Shown here piece by piece: positions 34,137 through 43,590 of a DNA stretch of 64,000 nt (its first letter is position 1; every line of letters begins with the position of its first letter). The notes under the pieces are model-generated. The model was given only the letters and a program-made list of their open reading frames with translations. It was not told where the DNA came from and did no database searches. Position numbers and translations under genes: made by a program. Source of the stretch: Bacteriovoracaceae bacterium UBA6200 (GTDB taxonomy: Bacteria > Bdellovibrionota > Bacteriovoracia > Bacteriovoracales > Bacteriovoracaceae); contig DISW01000019.1 in assembly GCA_002422605.1 (NCBI GenBank), positions 124,001 through 188,000 of the forward strand, read 5' to 3'.

Positions 34137-34466
34137 TTAATGATTCTTGATGAGCTGGTTAAGCTCATTTCGATCATCTTCAGAAATCTTTTCTAGTGGT
34201 TCAGCGTTCTTCTTAGCTCTTCCGGATAACTTCGAATCGACACTATCCTTCATTTTAGGAACCGAATTATCAAAGAGCTTCTTCGTATACTCTTTTGTTC
34301 CAGCGATTGATTTCTTGAACAAACCTTCTACTGAATCCTGCACATAAGTCGTTGCTGGTGAAATGACTTTATATATATGAGTGAAGATCGGACGGTCATT
34401 TACTTCAACAGTTAAAAAACACATGAAGAAAAAGAGGGCCAGGCAAAATTTAAATATTGTAATCAT
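34137..34466 (-). CDS. Small membrane-anchored hypothetical protein, 109 aa
   Basis: A hydrophobic N-terminal segment (residues 3-20, 'IFKFCLALFFFMCFLTV') is followed by a charged helical domain with 'TTYVQDSVEGLFKKSIAGTK' and 'NSVPKMKDSVDSKLSGRAKK'. It looks like an anchored or exported helical protein. It is the last of three genes with the CheY- and CheX-like ones, 11 bases behind, so they probably form an operon. No function known. Confidence 0.6.
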   Translation of the reverse strand: MITIFKFCLALFFFMCFLTVEVNDRPIFTHIYKVISPATTYVQDSVEGLFKKSIAGTKEYTKKLFDNSVPKMKDSVDSKLSGRAKKNAEPLEKISEDDRNELNQLIKNH

Positions 34467-34477
34467 TCAAAATTATC

Positions 34478-34912
34478 CTAGTTAATAGCAGTAAGACTGT
34501 ATTCAGTTAAAATAGTAAAAGAGCGGTCCATTAATTCCAGCTCATATTTTTGAGTAAGTATGCGGTGTGAAGTGTTTATTTCTTTCGAGATCATGCTTAT
34601 TTTAGGAGTAGAGAGATTTAATTTATATGAATTAAGCTCATCGTCCAAAGAGAGTTGGCGCCCAACTAAGATATTCATCGCTTCTACAAAGAGAGGAAAG
34701 ATGTAATTCCTTTCAACTGGCTCAAGGTCTTCATTATCGAGGCAAAGGTAACAGGTAATAGCACCTTTTACTTCCCCTGTGATTTCAAACTGAACCCGTA
34801 GATTTTCTTTTGAATAAATTGGATTTAAATCCTGTTTGTGAATAAGTCTCACATTCTGCAGGATTTTAAGTTCTGATATTCGCGTAAGTTCAATTGATTT
34901 TAGGGCTTCCAT
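34478..34912 (-). CDS. CheX/CheC-like chemotaxis phosphatase domain protein, 144 aa
   Basis: The C-terminal part carries the catalytic signature E-x2-N-x22-P of CheC/CheX/FliY: Glu77 and Asn80 in 'LFVEAMNILVG' and Pro103 in 'LNLSTPKIS', with the spacing exactly right. The usual Asp/Ser four residues before Glu is Pro73. A beta strand 'VQFEITGEVKGAITCYLCL' precedes it, as in the fold. These proteins dephosphorylate CheY-P. It lies 9 bases after a CheY-like gene, which supports the idea that it acts on that partner. Confidence 0.72.
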   Translation of the reverse strand: MEALKSIELTRISELKILQNVRLIHKQDLNPIYSKENLRVQFEITGEVKGAITCYLCLDNEDLEPVERNYIFPLFVEAMNILVGRQLSLDDELNSYKLNLSTPKISMISKEINTSHRILTQKYELELMDRSFTILTEYSLTAIN

Positions 34913-34921
34913 ATAACCTGC

Positions 34922-35299
34922 CTATCTATTTGATAACTTTTCTAAAGAATCAAGTAGCTGTTGTTTTTGAATCGGCTTCGCAATAAAGTCTCCGGCACCT
35001 GCACCAATTGCTTCAAGAACAATATGCTCCTGAGACAATGATGAGATGACTATGACTCCAATGTCTGGATAATTCTGACTGATTTTTTCAGTAAGTTCGA
35101 TGCCGCTGATCTCTGGCATGACGATGTCAGTAATAACGATATCTGGTTTAAATTGGCCGAGCACTACTAATGCTGCTTCTGCACTATCAGCCTCTTTAAT
35201 ATCTGTTACACCCATTTCTTTTAACATGCCATTGATGATGCCACGATAAAAGTCTGAATCATCCACTACTACGACACTTAGTTCAGAAATTGTTTTCAT
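34922..35299 (-). CDS. CheY-like single-domain response regulator
   Basis: A stand-alone receiver of 125 residues: acidic pair Asp13/Asp14 in 'VVVVDDSDFYRG', phosphoacceptor Asp58 in 'IVITDIVMPEISG', Ser86/Ser87 at the switch position ('VIVISSLSQ') and Lys108 in 'DFIAKPIQK'. No output domain. Its output may be protein-protein binding, like CheY at a flagellar motor. It is the first gene of a three-gene unit with a CheX-like phosphatase. The partner kinase is not in the window. Confidence 0.92.
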   Translation of the reverse strand: MKTISELSVVVVDDSDFYRGIINGMLKEMGVTDIKEADSAEAALVVLGQFKPDIVITDIVMPEISGIELTEKISQNYPDIGVIVISSLSQEHIVLEAIGAGAGDFIAKPIQKQQLLDSLEKLSNR

Positions 35300-35334
35300 G
35301 AAATTAGGATATCAAATTTAAGGGAGATGGGAAG

Positions 35335-35360
35335 AAAAAGGCTCCCCGTAGGGAGCCTTT
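35335..35360 (-). terminator. Terminator after lon
   Basis: GGCTCCC - CGTA - GGGAGCC (stem 35340-35357), with A-run on the left and TTT on the right. In the minus direction it is followed by TTTTTCTTCCC and lies 6 bases after the lon stop. Confidence 0.9.
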
Positions 35361-35363
35361 CAA

Positions 35364-37793
35364 TTAAGCTGCGACTTGATTTGTTTTCGGACGAGGTCTT
35401 TTATGACTTTCATCCTTTCTCTTGGTCTGATCGAGATCTAGTTGACCTTTCCAGTCTACTAAGGCGATCGCCAGAACTTCTTGAATATTCTTCACCGGGA
35501 TGAAGTTAATCTTCTTGCGGTATTGCGGTGGAATTTCCAAAAGATCTTTTTGGTTCTTCCAAGGAATGATAATGGTTTCAATCCCTGCCCGCATCGCTGC
35601 CAAGGCTTTCTCTTTAATACCACCAACCGGAAGTACTTTACCGGTAAGGGTAATTTCACCCGTCATGGCGATATCTTTACTGATATATGAATTCGTCAGT
35701 AGAGAAGTAATGACGGTCGCCAGGGTAATCCCTGCTGAAGGCCCATCCTTTGGAATGGCCCCGGCAGGCAAGTGGATATGGATTTCATTTTCTTCAAAGA
35801 ATTTTTCATCAATGCCTAGTTCAGAGGCATGACTTCTAATGAAACCCAAAGCCGCATGCGCCGATTCCTTCATGACTTCACCCAGTTGACCCGTAAGAGT
35901 GATGCCACGACCTTTCATCTTAGTTGCTTCAATATGTAGAATTTCTCCTCCGGCCGCAGTCCAGGCAAGTCCGGTAGCAACACCAACTTCATCGTATTCG
36001 TTCGAATCTTCGTGCGAATACATTGGTGGGCCCAATAGCTCTTCAACTGTGGCAGAGAAAATGTGAGTTTTGCCATGATGACCGGAAGCGATTTTTTTCG
36101 CTACTTTTCTACAAAGCGCACCCACTTGTCTTTCAAGGTTACGAAGACCTGCTTCACGGGTATAACCCGCAATTACTGCTTCTACACCTTCATCATGAAA
36201 TTGAATGTGTTCATCCTTAATTCCATGCTCATCCATTTGCTTAGGAATGAGGTATTTTTTCGAAATTTGTACTTTTTCTTCCTGAGTATAACCGGCCAGG
36301 TTAATAATTTCCATTCTGTCACGGAGTGGTCCTGGAATCTGGTCCAACACGTTAGCGGTGGCAATGAACATAATCTTAGAAAGATCATAGCTCATATTGA
36401 GATAGTTATCACGGAAGGTAAAATTTTGTTCAGGATCAAGCACCTCCAGCATTGCTGAAGCCGGATCACCTTTAAAATCAGAACCAAGCTTATCAATCTC
36501 ATCAAGAAGAATAATAGGATTGATAGTTTTACACTGCTTCATCGCCTGAATAAAGCGACCAGGCATTGCCCCAACATAAGTTCTACGGTGACCACGAATC
36601 TCTGATTCATCTTTTACCCCACCCAGTGAAATTCTAACGAATTCACGACCGGTGGCCTTCGCAATTGATTTCCCAAGAGATGTTTTACCAACACCTGGAG
36701 GGCCGGAAAAACAAAGGATTGGTCCTTTAGCGGCTCCGCCTTTTAAAGAGCGAACAGCTAAATATTCAAGAATTCTTTCTTTGATTTTTTCAAGATCAAA
36801 ATGATCTTCATCAAGCACTTCTTTAGCAAACTGAAGATCTGTAACTTCTTCCGATTCGGCTGACCAAGGAATATCGACAACCCACTCAAGGTAACTGCGA
36901 AGAATACTGGCCTCTGAAGAATCTGGATGCATTCTTTCAAGTCGGCCCAATTGCTTCAAAGCTTCTTTCTCTGCTTCTGCTGGAAGGGCCTTGGCCGTTA
37001 ACTTCTCGCGGATTTCCGCAAATTCATCATTCTTATCAGCATCATCATTGAGTTCTTGCTTCATCGCTTTTATTTGTTCTCTGATGAAGAACTCTTTTTG
37101 ATTCTGAAGATCATCTTTGTTATGAGCTTTTAATTTTGCTTGTTGAACTAAAACATCGAGCTCTTTTACCAAGATTTGATTGATATGACCGAGTCTTTCA
37201 ACCGGATCCATAAGTTCTAAGACTGTTTGTGCTTCTGATACTTTTAGATTCAAATTGGAAGCAACCAGATCCGCCAAACGTCCCGGGTCATTGATATCTT
37301 CCAATACCATCAGAATATCAGGTGAGAGGACTTTACCAAAAGAAATAACTTTCTCCAGATTTTCCTTCACTGTACGTGCAAGTGCTTCAATGGTTGTAGG
37401 CGATGCACTTACTTCTACTGCTTCTACTTTTTCAACCTTCACCTGATAAAAGGGTTCAGTTGCTACAAAGCTGGTAATGCGTGCTTTGGCCAAACCTTGA
37501 ATAAGGATTTTGATTCTTCCATCTGGAAGTTTTCTCATCCTCATAATCATGGCAACAGTACCCATTTGATAGATTTCATCAGGCGTTGGGCTTTCGGCCA
37601 CAATGTCCTTCTGAGATGCCAGCAGGATTAATCTGTCGGTGTTGTTTAAAGCTTCTTCTACAGCTTTAATGGATGTCTCGCGGCCTACGAACAATGGTAA
37701 AATCATGAACGGATAAACCACAAGATCGCGAACTGGCAGGAGAGGGAGAGTTTCCTTGAATACAATTGCTTCGCCCTCATAATTCGTAACCAT
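35364..37793 (-). CDS. lon: ATP-dependent protease Lon
   Basis: The 809 residues have the N-terminal substrate domain ('LPLLPVRDLVVYPFMILPLFVGRE'-type start, read in pieces), the AAA+ module ('CFSGPPGVGKTSLGKSIA', 'ILLDEIDKLGSDF', 'VSLGGVKDESEIRGH'-like segment) and the protease domain with Ser in 'KDGPSAGITLATVI' and Lys in 'VGGIKEKALAAMRAG'. It degrades misfolded and regulatory proteins in the cytoplasm. Length is typical; the last 25 residues are a basic tail. Transcribed alone, with its own terminator. Confidence 0.98.
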   Translation of the reverse strand: MVTNYEGEAIVFKETLPLLPVRDLVVYPFMILPLFVGRETSIKAVEEALNNTDRLILLASQKDIVAESPTPDEIYQMGTVAMIMRMRKLPDGRIKILIQGLAKARITSFVATEPFYQVKVEKVEAVEVSASPTTIEALARTVKENLEKVISFGKVLSPDILMVLEDINDPGRLADLVASNLNLKVSEAQTVLELMDPVERLGHINQILVKELDVLVQQAKLKAHNKDDLQNQKEFFIREQIKAMKQELNDDADKNDEFAEIREKLTAKALPAEAEKEALKQLGRLERMHPDSSEASILRSYLEWVVDIPWSAESEEVTDLQFAKEVLDEDHFDLEKIKERILEYLAVRSLKGGAAKGPILCFSGPPGVGKTSLGKSIAKATGREFVRISLGGVKDESEIRGHRRTYVGAMPGRFIQAMKQCKTINPIILLDEIDKLGSDFKGDPASAMLEVLDPEQNFTFRDNYLNMSYDLSKIMFIATANVLDQIPGPLRDRMEIINLAGYTQEEKVQISKKYLIPKQMDEHGIKDEHIQFHDEGVEAVIAGYTREAGLRNLERQVGALCRKVAKKIASGHHGKTHIFSATVEELLGPPMYSHEDSNEYDEVGVATGLAWTAAGGEILHIEATKMKGRGITLTGQLGEVMKESAHAALGFIRSHASELGIDEKFFEENEIHIHLPAGAIPKDGPSAGITLATVITSLLTNSYISKDIAMTGEITLTGKVLPVGGIKEKALAAMRAGIETIIIPWKNQKDLLEIPPQYRKKINFIPVKNIQEVLAIALVDWKGQLDLDQTKRKDESHKRPRPKTNQVAA

Positions 37794-38017
37794 ACTTTTT
37801 CTCCTCTAGCGTATGTCTCTCTTCCGTGAAGATCATTTACTCTTTCTCAATCGGGTTTTTAGTGCAGACGCTTTAAAGATATTTCATGTAAAATGAAGAA
37901 AAATTTGGAATAATTTCCTGCTATTACACGTTTGTTTTGGTACATTTTTAGGTAGATTTTTGGACATAATTAAACGTAATCAATAGCTTAAGAAAACAGA
38001 TTCAAAAGGTATATTTT

Positions 38018-39424
38018 ATGGGCGATTCAATTGGTTTAGTAATCCTGGCAGCTGGAAAGGGAACTCGAATGAAAATAGAGACGCCAAAAGCCCTTGCCAA
38101 AACTGCCGGCCGGCCTCTCGTTGATTATGTTGTAAATGCAGCTCTTGATTTCGCTCAAATTTCTGGTCTCAAAGCGGAGATTGGCCTGGTTGTAGGTCAC
38201 AAAAAAGAATTATTGGAAACATGGCTCTCTCAACATCCTGCTAAATACCAATTAAAAACAGCTTGGCAGCGAGAACAAAATGGAACGGCCGATGCTTTAA
38301 AATCTTGTTTCAACGATTTACCACATTTCTGGGACTTCGATTACACTCTCGTTGCTTGCGCCGATACTCCTATGATTCAAGCCCATGAATTTTGTACTCT
38401 CTTTGAAGCTCTTAAATCTCATCCAGATCTCGTAGGTGTTGCTGCTACATTTGAAGCCCAGAACCCAAAGGGCTATGGAAGAATTATTCATGGTAATGAT
38501 GGTTTCCACATTGTCGAAGAAAAGGATGCTAGTGATATTCAACGTAATATTACAGAAGTTAATTCCGGTTTTTACATCCTAAGAACAAATCATGTAAAAG
38601 CTGTATTAGGTTCAATTGATAATAAAAATAAATCCGGGGAATTTTATCTCACAGATTTATTCCAGGATAACTACCGCGTAAAGGCGATCAAGTTTCCTTC
38701 AGAAGTTCCCTTTTTAGGTATCAATACTTTGGAGCAGTTAGCTTCTGTGACGGGCCTTTTAAGAGATAGAAAAGTAAAGCAACTGATGTTGGATGGAGTT
38801 GAATTTCTTAATCCCGGGTCGGTTCATATTGATCATGAGGTAGAAATTTCCGTTGGCTCTCTCATTTATCCAAATGTCACGCTCCTCGGAAAAACAGTTA
38901 TTGGAAAGAATGTAACTGTTGAATCGGGAGCATTTATTAAAAACAGTACTATTCATGATGATGCTTCAATCCTTGCTCATAGTTACCTGGAAGAAGCCAT
39001 TGTTCACCCTCATGCAACGATTGGGCCTATGGCCCGATTGCGCCCGGGAGCAGATATTGGTTCTGAATCCAAAATTGGTAACTTCGTAGAAGTTAAAAAA
39101 TCCAAACTTGCTCGAGGAGTGAAGGTTTCCCATTTAAGTTATGTGGGAGATGCTGAGATCGGTGAAAATTCCAACATCGGCTGTGGATTTATTTCATGCA
39201 ATTACGATGGTGCGAATAAACACAAAACCAAAATCGGGAAAAATACCTTCATTGGTTCTGATTGCCAGGCGGTGGCGCCCATTGAAATTGGTGATGACGC
39301 ATTCGTAGCAGCAGGGTCAACTATTACTAAAAATGTCCCGAATGGTGGCTTTGCCATCGCACGTCCTCAAATGATGATAAAAGAAGGCGCTGCTAAACGC
39401 TTTCTTAAGACGAAAAAGAACTAA
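38018..39424 (+). CDS. glmU: Bifunctional GlmU: GlcNAc-1-P uridyltransferase / GlcN-1-P acetyltransferase
   Basis: N-terminal nucleotidyltransferase with 'LAAGKGTRMKIETPKAL' (residues 10-26) and 'ADTPMIQ', 'EEKDA', 'NSGFYIL'. C-terminal left-handed beta-helix hexapeptide repeats with 'RPGADIGSESKIGNFVEVKK', 'LSYVGDAEIG' and 'NYDGANKHKTKIG', the acetyltransferase part. The enzyme makes UDP-GlcNAc for peptidoglycan and LPS. It is followed by glmS, which makes the precursor, so two steps of one pathway are adjacent. The 224-base upstream gap should hold the promoter. Confidence 0.97.
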   Translation: MGDSIGLVILAAGKGTRMKIETPKALAKTAGRPLVDYVVNAALDFAQISGLKAEIGLVVGHKKELLETWLSQHPAKYQLKTAWQREQNGTADALKSCFNDLPHFWDFDYTLVACADTPMIQAHEFCTLFEALKSHPDLVGVAATFEAQNPKGYGRIIHGNDGFHIVEEKDASDIQRNITEVNSGFYILRTNHVKAVLGSIDNKNKSGEFYLTDLFQDNYRVKAIKFPSEVPFLGINTLEQLASVTGLLRDRKVKQLMLDGVEFLNPGSVHIDHEVEISVGSLIYPNVTLLGKTVIGKNVTVESGAFIKNSTIHDDASILAHSYLEEAIVHPHATIGPMARLRPGADIGSESKIGNFVEVKKSKLARGVKVSHLSYVGDAEIGENSNIGCGFISCNYDGANKHKTKIGKNTFIGSDCQAVAPIEIGDDAFVAAGSTITKNVPNGGFAIARPQMMIKEGAAKRFLKTKKN

Positions 39425-39507
39425 GGAGCTTTGCGTAAACCTAGTAAGATCTCCTCTGAAATGCTAGATTGAAGTACTTAACTTCCACTCTCATTTTTGG
39501 AGATTTT

Positions 39508-41319
39508 ATGTGCGGAATCGTAGGCTATTCTGGCCCGAATAATTCAGTTGGACCCATCATTGAAGGTTTATCGCGTCTTGAGTATCGCGGTTATGATTCT
39601 GCCGGTATTTGTTTAAAGATTAATAACGAGCTCCAAATTATTAAAAAAGAAGGAAAACTCGAAAATCTAAAAGAATTGCTGCAAATTCAAAAACCATTTT
39701 CCAACACTGGTATTGGCCATACGCGCTGGGCAACTCATGGTGCTGTAACATCTGACAATGCTCACCCTCATGGAAATGAAATCTTTGCTGTCGTTCATAA
39801 TGGGATTATTGAGAACGCTCCTATTTTAAAAAAACAATTGATGGGCGAAGGCTTTCAATTTAAATCGCAGACCGATTCAGAAGTATTTCTAGTCTTACTA
39901 ACTAAATTTTTTAAAGAGACTGGTAAAACCCTGGAATCTATTTCCAAGGCTTTCCAGGTCATCTCAGGAAATTCTTCTTTTGTGATCATGGAAAAAGCTT
40001 CAGAAAAACTTTACGGTATCAAACGCTCGGCTCCACTTGTCGTGGGAGAAAATAAGGATACATTTGAAGTTTTTGTTTCTTCTGATCCTTTCGCCTTAGT
40101 TGGATTTGCTCCTCGAATTTATTTTCCGGAAGATGCAGTTATCTGCGAAGGCATTACTGGTACTGATGAAGTTTCTTTTAATTTTTATGAATTGGATCTA
40201 ACTCCATCAAGCCGTTATAAATTCCAAACGAATTCAATGACGATGGATGCGACTTCCAAGGGGCCATATGAACACTTCATGCTGAAGGAGATTCATGAGC
40301 AACCGGCCCTGATAGATAAGCTGTCGGCTTATTATATAAAAAACGAAGGTAGAAAAATTCTAGATGAGCTTAATGGCTTCAAAGCCGATGGTTGGCATCT
40401 AACAGCTTGTGGTACTGCCTGGCATGCAGGATTAGTGATCAAAAACTTTTTTGAACAAAATAACCGCCAAAGAGCTACGGTAGATATTGCTTCCGAGTTT
40501 CGTTACCGCGATCCCATTTTAAATAAAAATGAGATAGGGCTTTTTATCTCTCAATCAGGTGAAACCGCTGATACCCTGGCCTGTCAGGAACTTTGTAAAG
40601 AGAAGGGTATTCCGACTTATTCAATTGTAAACGTCGAAGGATCAACTCTCTTCCGGAATGCTGATAAGAACTTTCTTATTCATGCCGGAGTAGAAATTGG
40701 TGTCGCTTCCACTAAAGCATTTACCCTCCAGGCATTAACCGGCTATTTGATGAGCCGAGCAATGGAAGGCTCTCTGGATGACCCTCATCTTTTTTCTGAA
40801 ATAAAGCTTCTTTCTTCACGTATCGGTGAACTTTGCTCCCGATCTGATTCCATAAGAGAAGTAGCTGAGAGTATTTATACTAAAAAAGGCTTTATTTTTA
40901 CCGGCCGTGGTAAGTACTTCCCGATCGCTTTTGAAGGAGCTTTGAAGTTAAAAGAAATTGCTTACGTTCATGCCGAAGGTTATGCCGCAGGCGAATTGAA
41001 GCATGGTCCGATTGCTTTGATCGATGAAAACATAGTCAATATTGCGATTGTTGGCCCTGAGCTTTTAGAAAAAACAATTTCCAATGTTGAGGAAGTTAAG
41101 GCCCGTCGTGGAATTATCGTGGTCGTTGGTCCGGAAAATAGTCCAGAGATTGAAATCCTGGCCGATGCTTATATTGGTTTGGACTTTGAAGGCCTTCCAA
41201 ATTTAAGCCCTCTTTATGTTAACGTAGCTCTGCAGTTTCTTGCTTATCATATTGCAAAACTGAAAGGCACAGACATCGATAAACCTAGAAATTTAGCTAA
41301 GTCGGTAACGGTAGAATAA
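39508..41319 (+). CDS. glmS: Glucosamine-6-phosphate synthase GlmS
   Basis: I start at ATG 39508 so that the catalytic Cys follows Met directly ('MCGIVGYSG'), as required for the amidotransferase nucleophile; GGAG lies 5-8 bases upstream. The glutaminase domain has 'GIGHTRWATHG' and 'VVHNGIIEN'. The isomerase part holds two SIS domains ('TACGTAWHAG', 'ISQSGETADTLA', 'TGRGKYFPIAFEGALKLKEI') and ends 'PRNLAKSVTVE'. It converts fructose-6-P and Gln to GlcN-6-P. 603 residues is normal. No glmS ribozyme was seen in the 83-base gap. Confidence 0.98.
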   Translation: MCGIVGYSGPNNSVGPIIEGLSRLEYRGYDSAGICLKINNELQIIKKEGKLENLKELLQIQKPFSNTGIGHTRWATHGAVTSDNAHPHGNEIFAVVHNGIIENAPILKKQLMGEGFQFKSQTDSEVFLVLLTKFFKETGKTLESISKAFQVISGNSSFVIMEKASEKLYGIKRSAPLVVGENKDTFEVFVSSDPFALVGFAPRIYFPEDAVICEGITGTDEVSFNFYELDLTPSSRYKFQTNSMTMDATSKGPYEHFMLKEIHEQPALIDKLSAYYIKNEGRKILDELNGFKADGWHLTACGTAWHAGLVIKNFFEQNNRQRATVDIASEFRYRDPILNKNEIGLFISQSGETADTLACQELCKEKGIPTYSIVNVEGSTLFRNADKNFLIHAGVEIGVASTKAFTLQALTGYLMSRAMEGSLDDPHLFSEIKLLSSRIGELCSRSDSIREVAESIYTKKGFIFTGRGKYFPIAFEGALKLKEIAYVHAEGYAAGELKHGPIALIDENIVNIAIVGPELLEKTISNVEEVKARRGIIVVVGPENSPEIEILADAYIGLDFEGLPNLSPLYVNVALQFLAYHIAKLKGTDIDKPRNLAKSVTVE

Positions 41320-43556
41320 TGAATTTAGATTTCCTCAATGAGTCACAGAAAGAAGCAGTGTTAAAGACCGACGGGCCGGTAATGATCCTCGCGGGTGCCG
41401 GTTCCGGAAAAACCCGGACACTGGTTGCAAGAATTCAGTACCTCCTTGAGGAAAAACATATAAGCCCTTACCAGATACTTGCGGTGACCTTTTCTAATAA
41501 GGCAGCTCGCGAAATGCGGGAGCGCCTAGCTTCCAATACCCAAATGAATATTGGAACACTTCAGGTAACAACCTTCCACGCCTTTTGTGCCAAGGTTCTC
41601 CGAATGGAAGCGACCTATTTAGGATTAAGCAAGAACTTCACCATCTACGACGATGGTGAGTCCCAATCCATTATCAAAGCTATTTTAAATAAACGTGGTA
41701 TTAACCAAAAAGAACTTTCTCCCTATACTGTTGCGGCCTTCATTGATGGACTTAAGAATCTTGGTTACTACATCGGACTTACCCGCAGCCCCGAAGTTGA
41801 AAAATTTGCAGAAGATAAAAGGCTCTTTGATATCTTCTTAGATTATGAGGGAGAACTTCATCGGAGCAATGCTGTCGATTTTGGCGGCTTGATAACCGGA
41901 GTGCTAAATCTGTTTAGGACCTATCCGGAAGTGCTTTTAAAGTATCAGCAGAAATTCAAATACGTTCTGGTAGATGAGTATCAAGATACCAATCGTGCCC
42001 AATTTGAAATGGTCCAGCAGTTAAGTCATCTGCACCGAAACATTTGTGTTGTGGGAGATGAGGATCAGTCGATTTACTCCTGGCGTGGAGCGGATATCCG
42101 GAACATTCTGGATTTCGAAACCGTTTTCCCGGAAGCTAAACTGATTAAGCTCGAACAAAACTACAGGTCTTCCAAAAAGATCATCGAAGCCGCTTCTGAA
42201 GTTATCTCCCGTAACCTTGCCCGTAAGGGGAAGCATATGTGGACTGACAATGATGAGGGTGATGAAATCCGAATTGTTGAATGTAGGGATGACAGGGCCG
42301 AAGCGGAACTCATCGGTCAGGAAATTCGTAAGCTCTATGATAAAGGTGTTTCACTTAAAGACATTGCAGTCTTTTACAGAAACAATGCTCACTCACGAAC
42401 GATCGAAGATGCGCTAAGAAAAGAAAAATTCCCTTACCGCGTTGTGGCCGGGATCAAGTTTTATGACCGTAAAGAAGTCAAAGACATGATTTCCTATATG
42501 CGTATCGTGGTTAATAAGAAAGATTCTTTAGCATTTACCCGTATTATCAATACTCCGGCACGTGGAGTGGGGGCGACCTCTCTCAGAAAGCTTGAGGATG
42601 AAGCTGTCCGTTTGCAGCTCTCTCTTTTTGAAGTGGTAGAGAAAATTGTTGAGAGTCCCTCAGAATTTAAACATCTTTCCCTTTCAGGAAAAGTGAACAG
42701 TGCGCTTAATCAGCTTGTGCATCTTATACAAGAAGTTCAGGTTTTTGAATCTTCCAGCCATTCTCCGAGTACCAGCTATGAAAAGTTACTCAATGAGTCC
42801 GGTTACTTTGAAGTTTTGAAGGCCGACAAGACCTACGAGGGAGCGGCCCGTCTGGAAAACCTTGAAGAACTTATGAGTGCCATTACTCAATTCGAGGACT
42901 CTGAAACGGAACCCAATTTAACAAAATTTCTGGAAACGATTACCCTGGATACAACAGTCTCTGAAGACGGATCGACTGATCAGGTATCTTTAATGACGGT
43001 TCATGGTTCCAAAGGTCTTGAGTATCCATATGTTTTTTTGATCGGTATTGAGGAGAATATTTTCCCTTCTTATAAAAGTCTTGAAATAGGGCCAGTAGCG
43101 CTTGAAGAAGAACGCCGCCTTTTCTATGTAGCGATGACTCGGGCGATGAAACAACTCACAATTACTTTTGCCCAAGGGCGATTATTGTGGGGAAGTATCA
43201 AATTTAATGGTCCAAGCCAGTTCTTACATGAAATACCGTCCAAATATTATCGATGGGATTTTTACCAGACGGGATCAAAGAAGAGTCAGTTTGAAAGCCG
43301 CAATAGCTTTGATGAATTTGATCAAACATCTTATTCTGACACCGGTTACAACGAAGACAAAGTTTATCAGACGAAGAAAGTGGTTAAAGACCTCTCCAAT
43401 TACCCCTCGGGATCTAGGATTGTGCACGCCCTTTATGGTGAAGGTACAGTTTTAAATAGTGAAGGATTAGGTCAAGACGAAAAAGTAACCATCCTTTTTC
43501 GTGACGGAATTAGAAAGAAGTTTATGGTTAAATTTGCACCTCTGCAGAAAGCATGA
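41319..43556 (+). CDS. UvrD/PcrA-family DNA helicase
   Basis: SF1A helicase motifs in order: 'LNESQKEAV' (Q motif), 'LAGAGSGKTRTLV' (Walker A), 'VTFSNKAAREMRERL', 'VDEYQDTNRAQ' (Walker B), 'VGDEDQSIYSWRGAD', 'LEQNYRSS', 'MTVHGSKGLEYPYVFLIG' and 'EERRLFYVAMTRA'. The C-terminal end 'VHALYGEGTVLNSEG' is the PcrA Tudor-like domain that binds RNA polymerase. It acts in repair and fork processing. Start overlaps the glmS stop by one base. PcrA or UvrD cannot be chosen between safely. Confidence 0.95.
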   Translation: MNLDFLNESQKEAVLKTDGPVMILAGAGSGKTRTLVARIQYLLEEKHISPYQILAVTFSNKAAREMRERLASNTQMNIGTLQVTTFHAFCAKVLRMEATYLGLSKNFTIYDDGESQSIIKAILNKRGINQKELSPYTVAAFIDGLKNLGYYIGLTRSPEVEKFAEDKRLFDIFLDYEGELHRSNAVDFGGLITGVLNLFRTYPEVLLKYQQKFKYVLVDEYQDTNRAQFEMVQQLSHLHRNICVVGDEDQSIYSWRGADIRNILDFETVFPEAKLIKLEQNYRSSKKIIEAASEVISRNLARKGKHMWTDNDEGDEIRIVECRDDRAEAELIGQEIRKLYDKGVSLKDIAVFYRNNAHSRTIEDALRKEKFPYRVVAGIKFYDRKEVKDMISYMRIVVNKKDSLAFTRIINTPARGVGATSLRKLEDEAVRLQLSLFEVVEKIVESPSEFKHLSLSGKVNSALNQLVHLIQEVQVFESSSHSPSTSYEKLLNESGYFEVLKADKTYEGAARLENLEELMSAITQFEDSETEPNLTKFLETITLDTTVSEDGSTDQVSLMTVHGSKGLEYPYVFLIGIEENIFPSYKSLEIGPVALEEERRLFYVAMTRAMKQLTITFAQGRLLWGSIKFNGPSQFLHEIPSKYYRWDFYQTGSKKSQFESRNSFDEFDQTSYSDTGYNEDKVYQTKKVVKDLSNYPSGSRIVHALYGEGTVLNSEGLGQDEKVTILFRDGIRKKFMVKFAPLQKA

Positions 43557-43590
43557 TGCTTGGTGAATTATCAACGAAGATAGGAATAAA

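Noticed and set aside
39425..39507. glmS ribozyme
   Set aside because: The 83-base gap is too short and lacks the double-pseudoknot core sequences.
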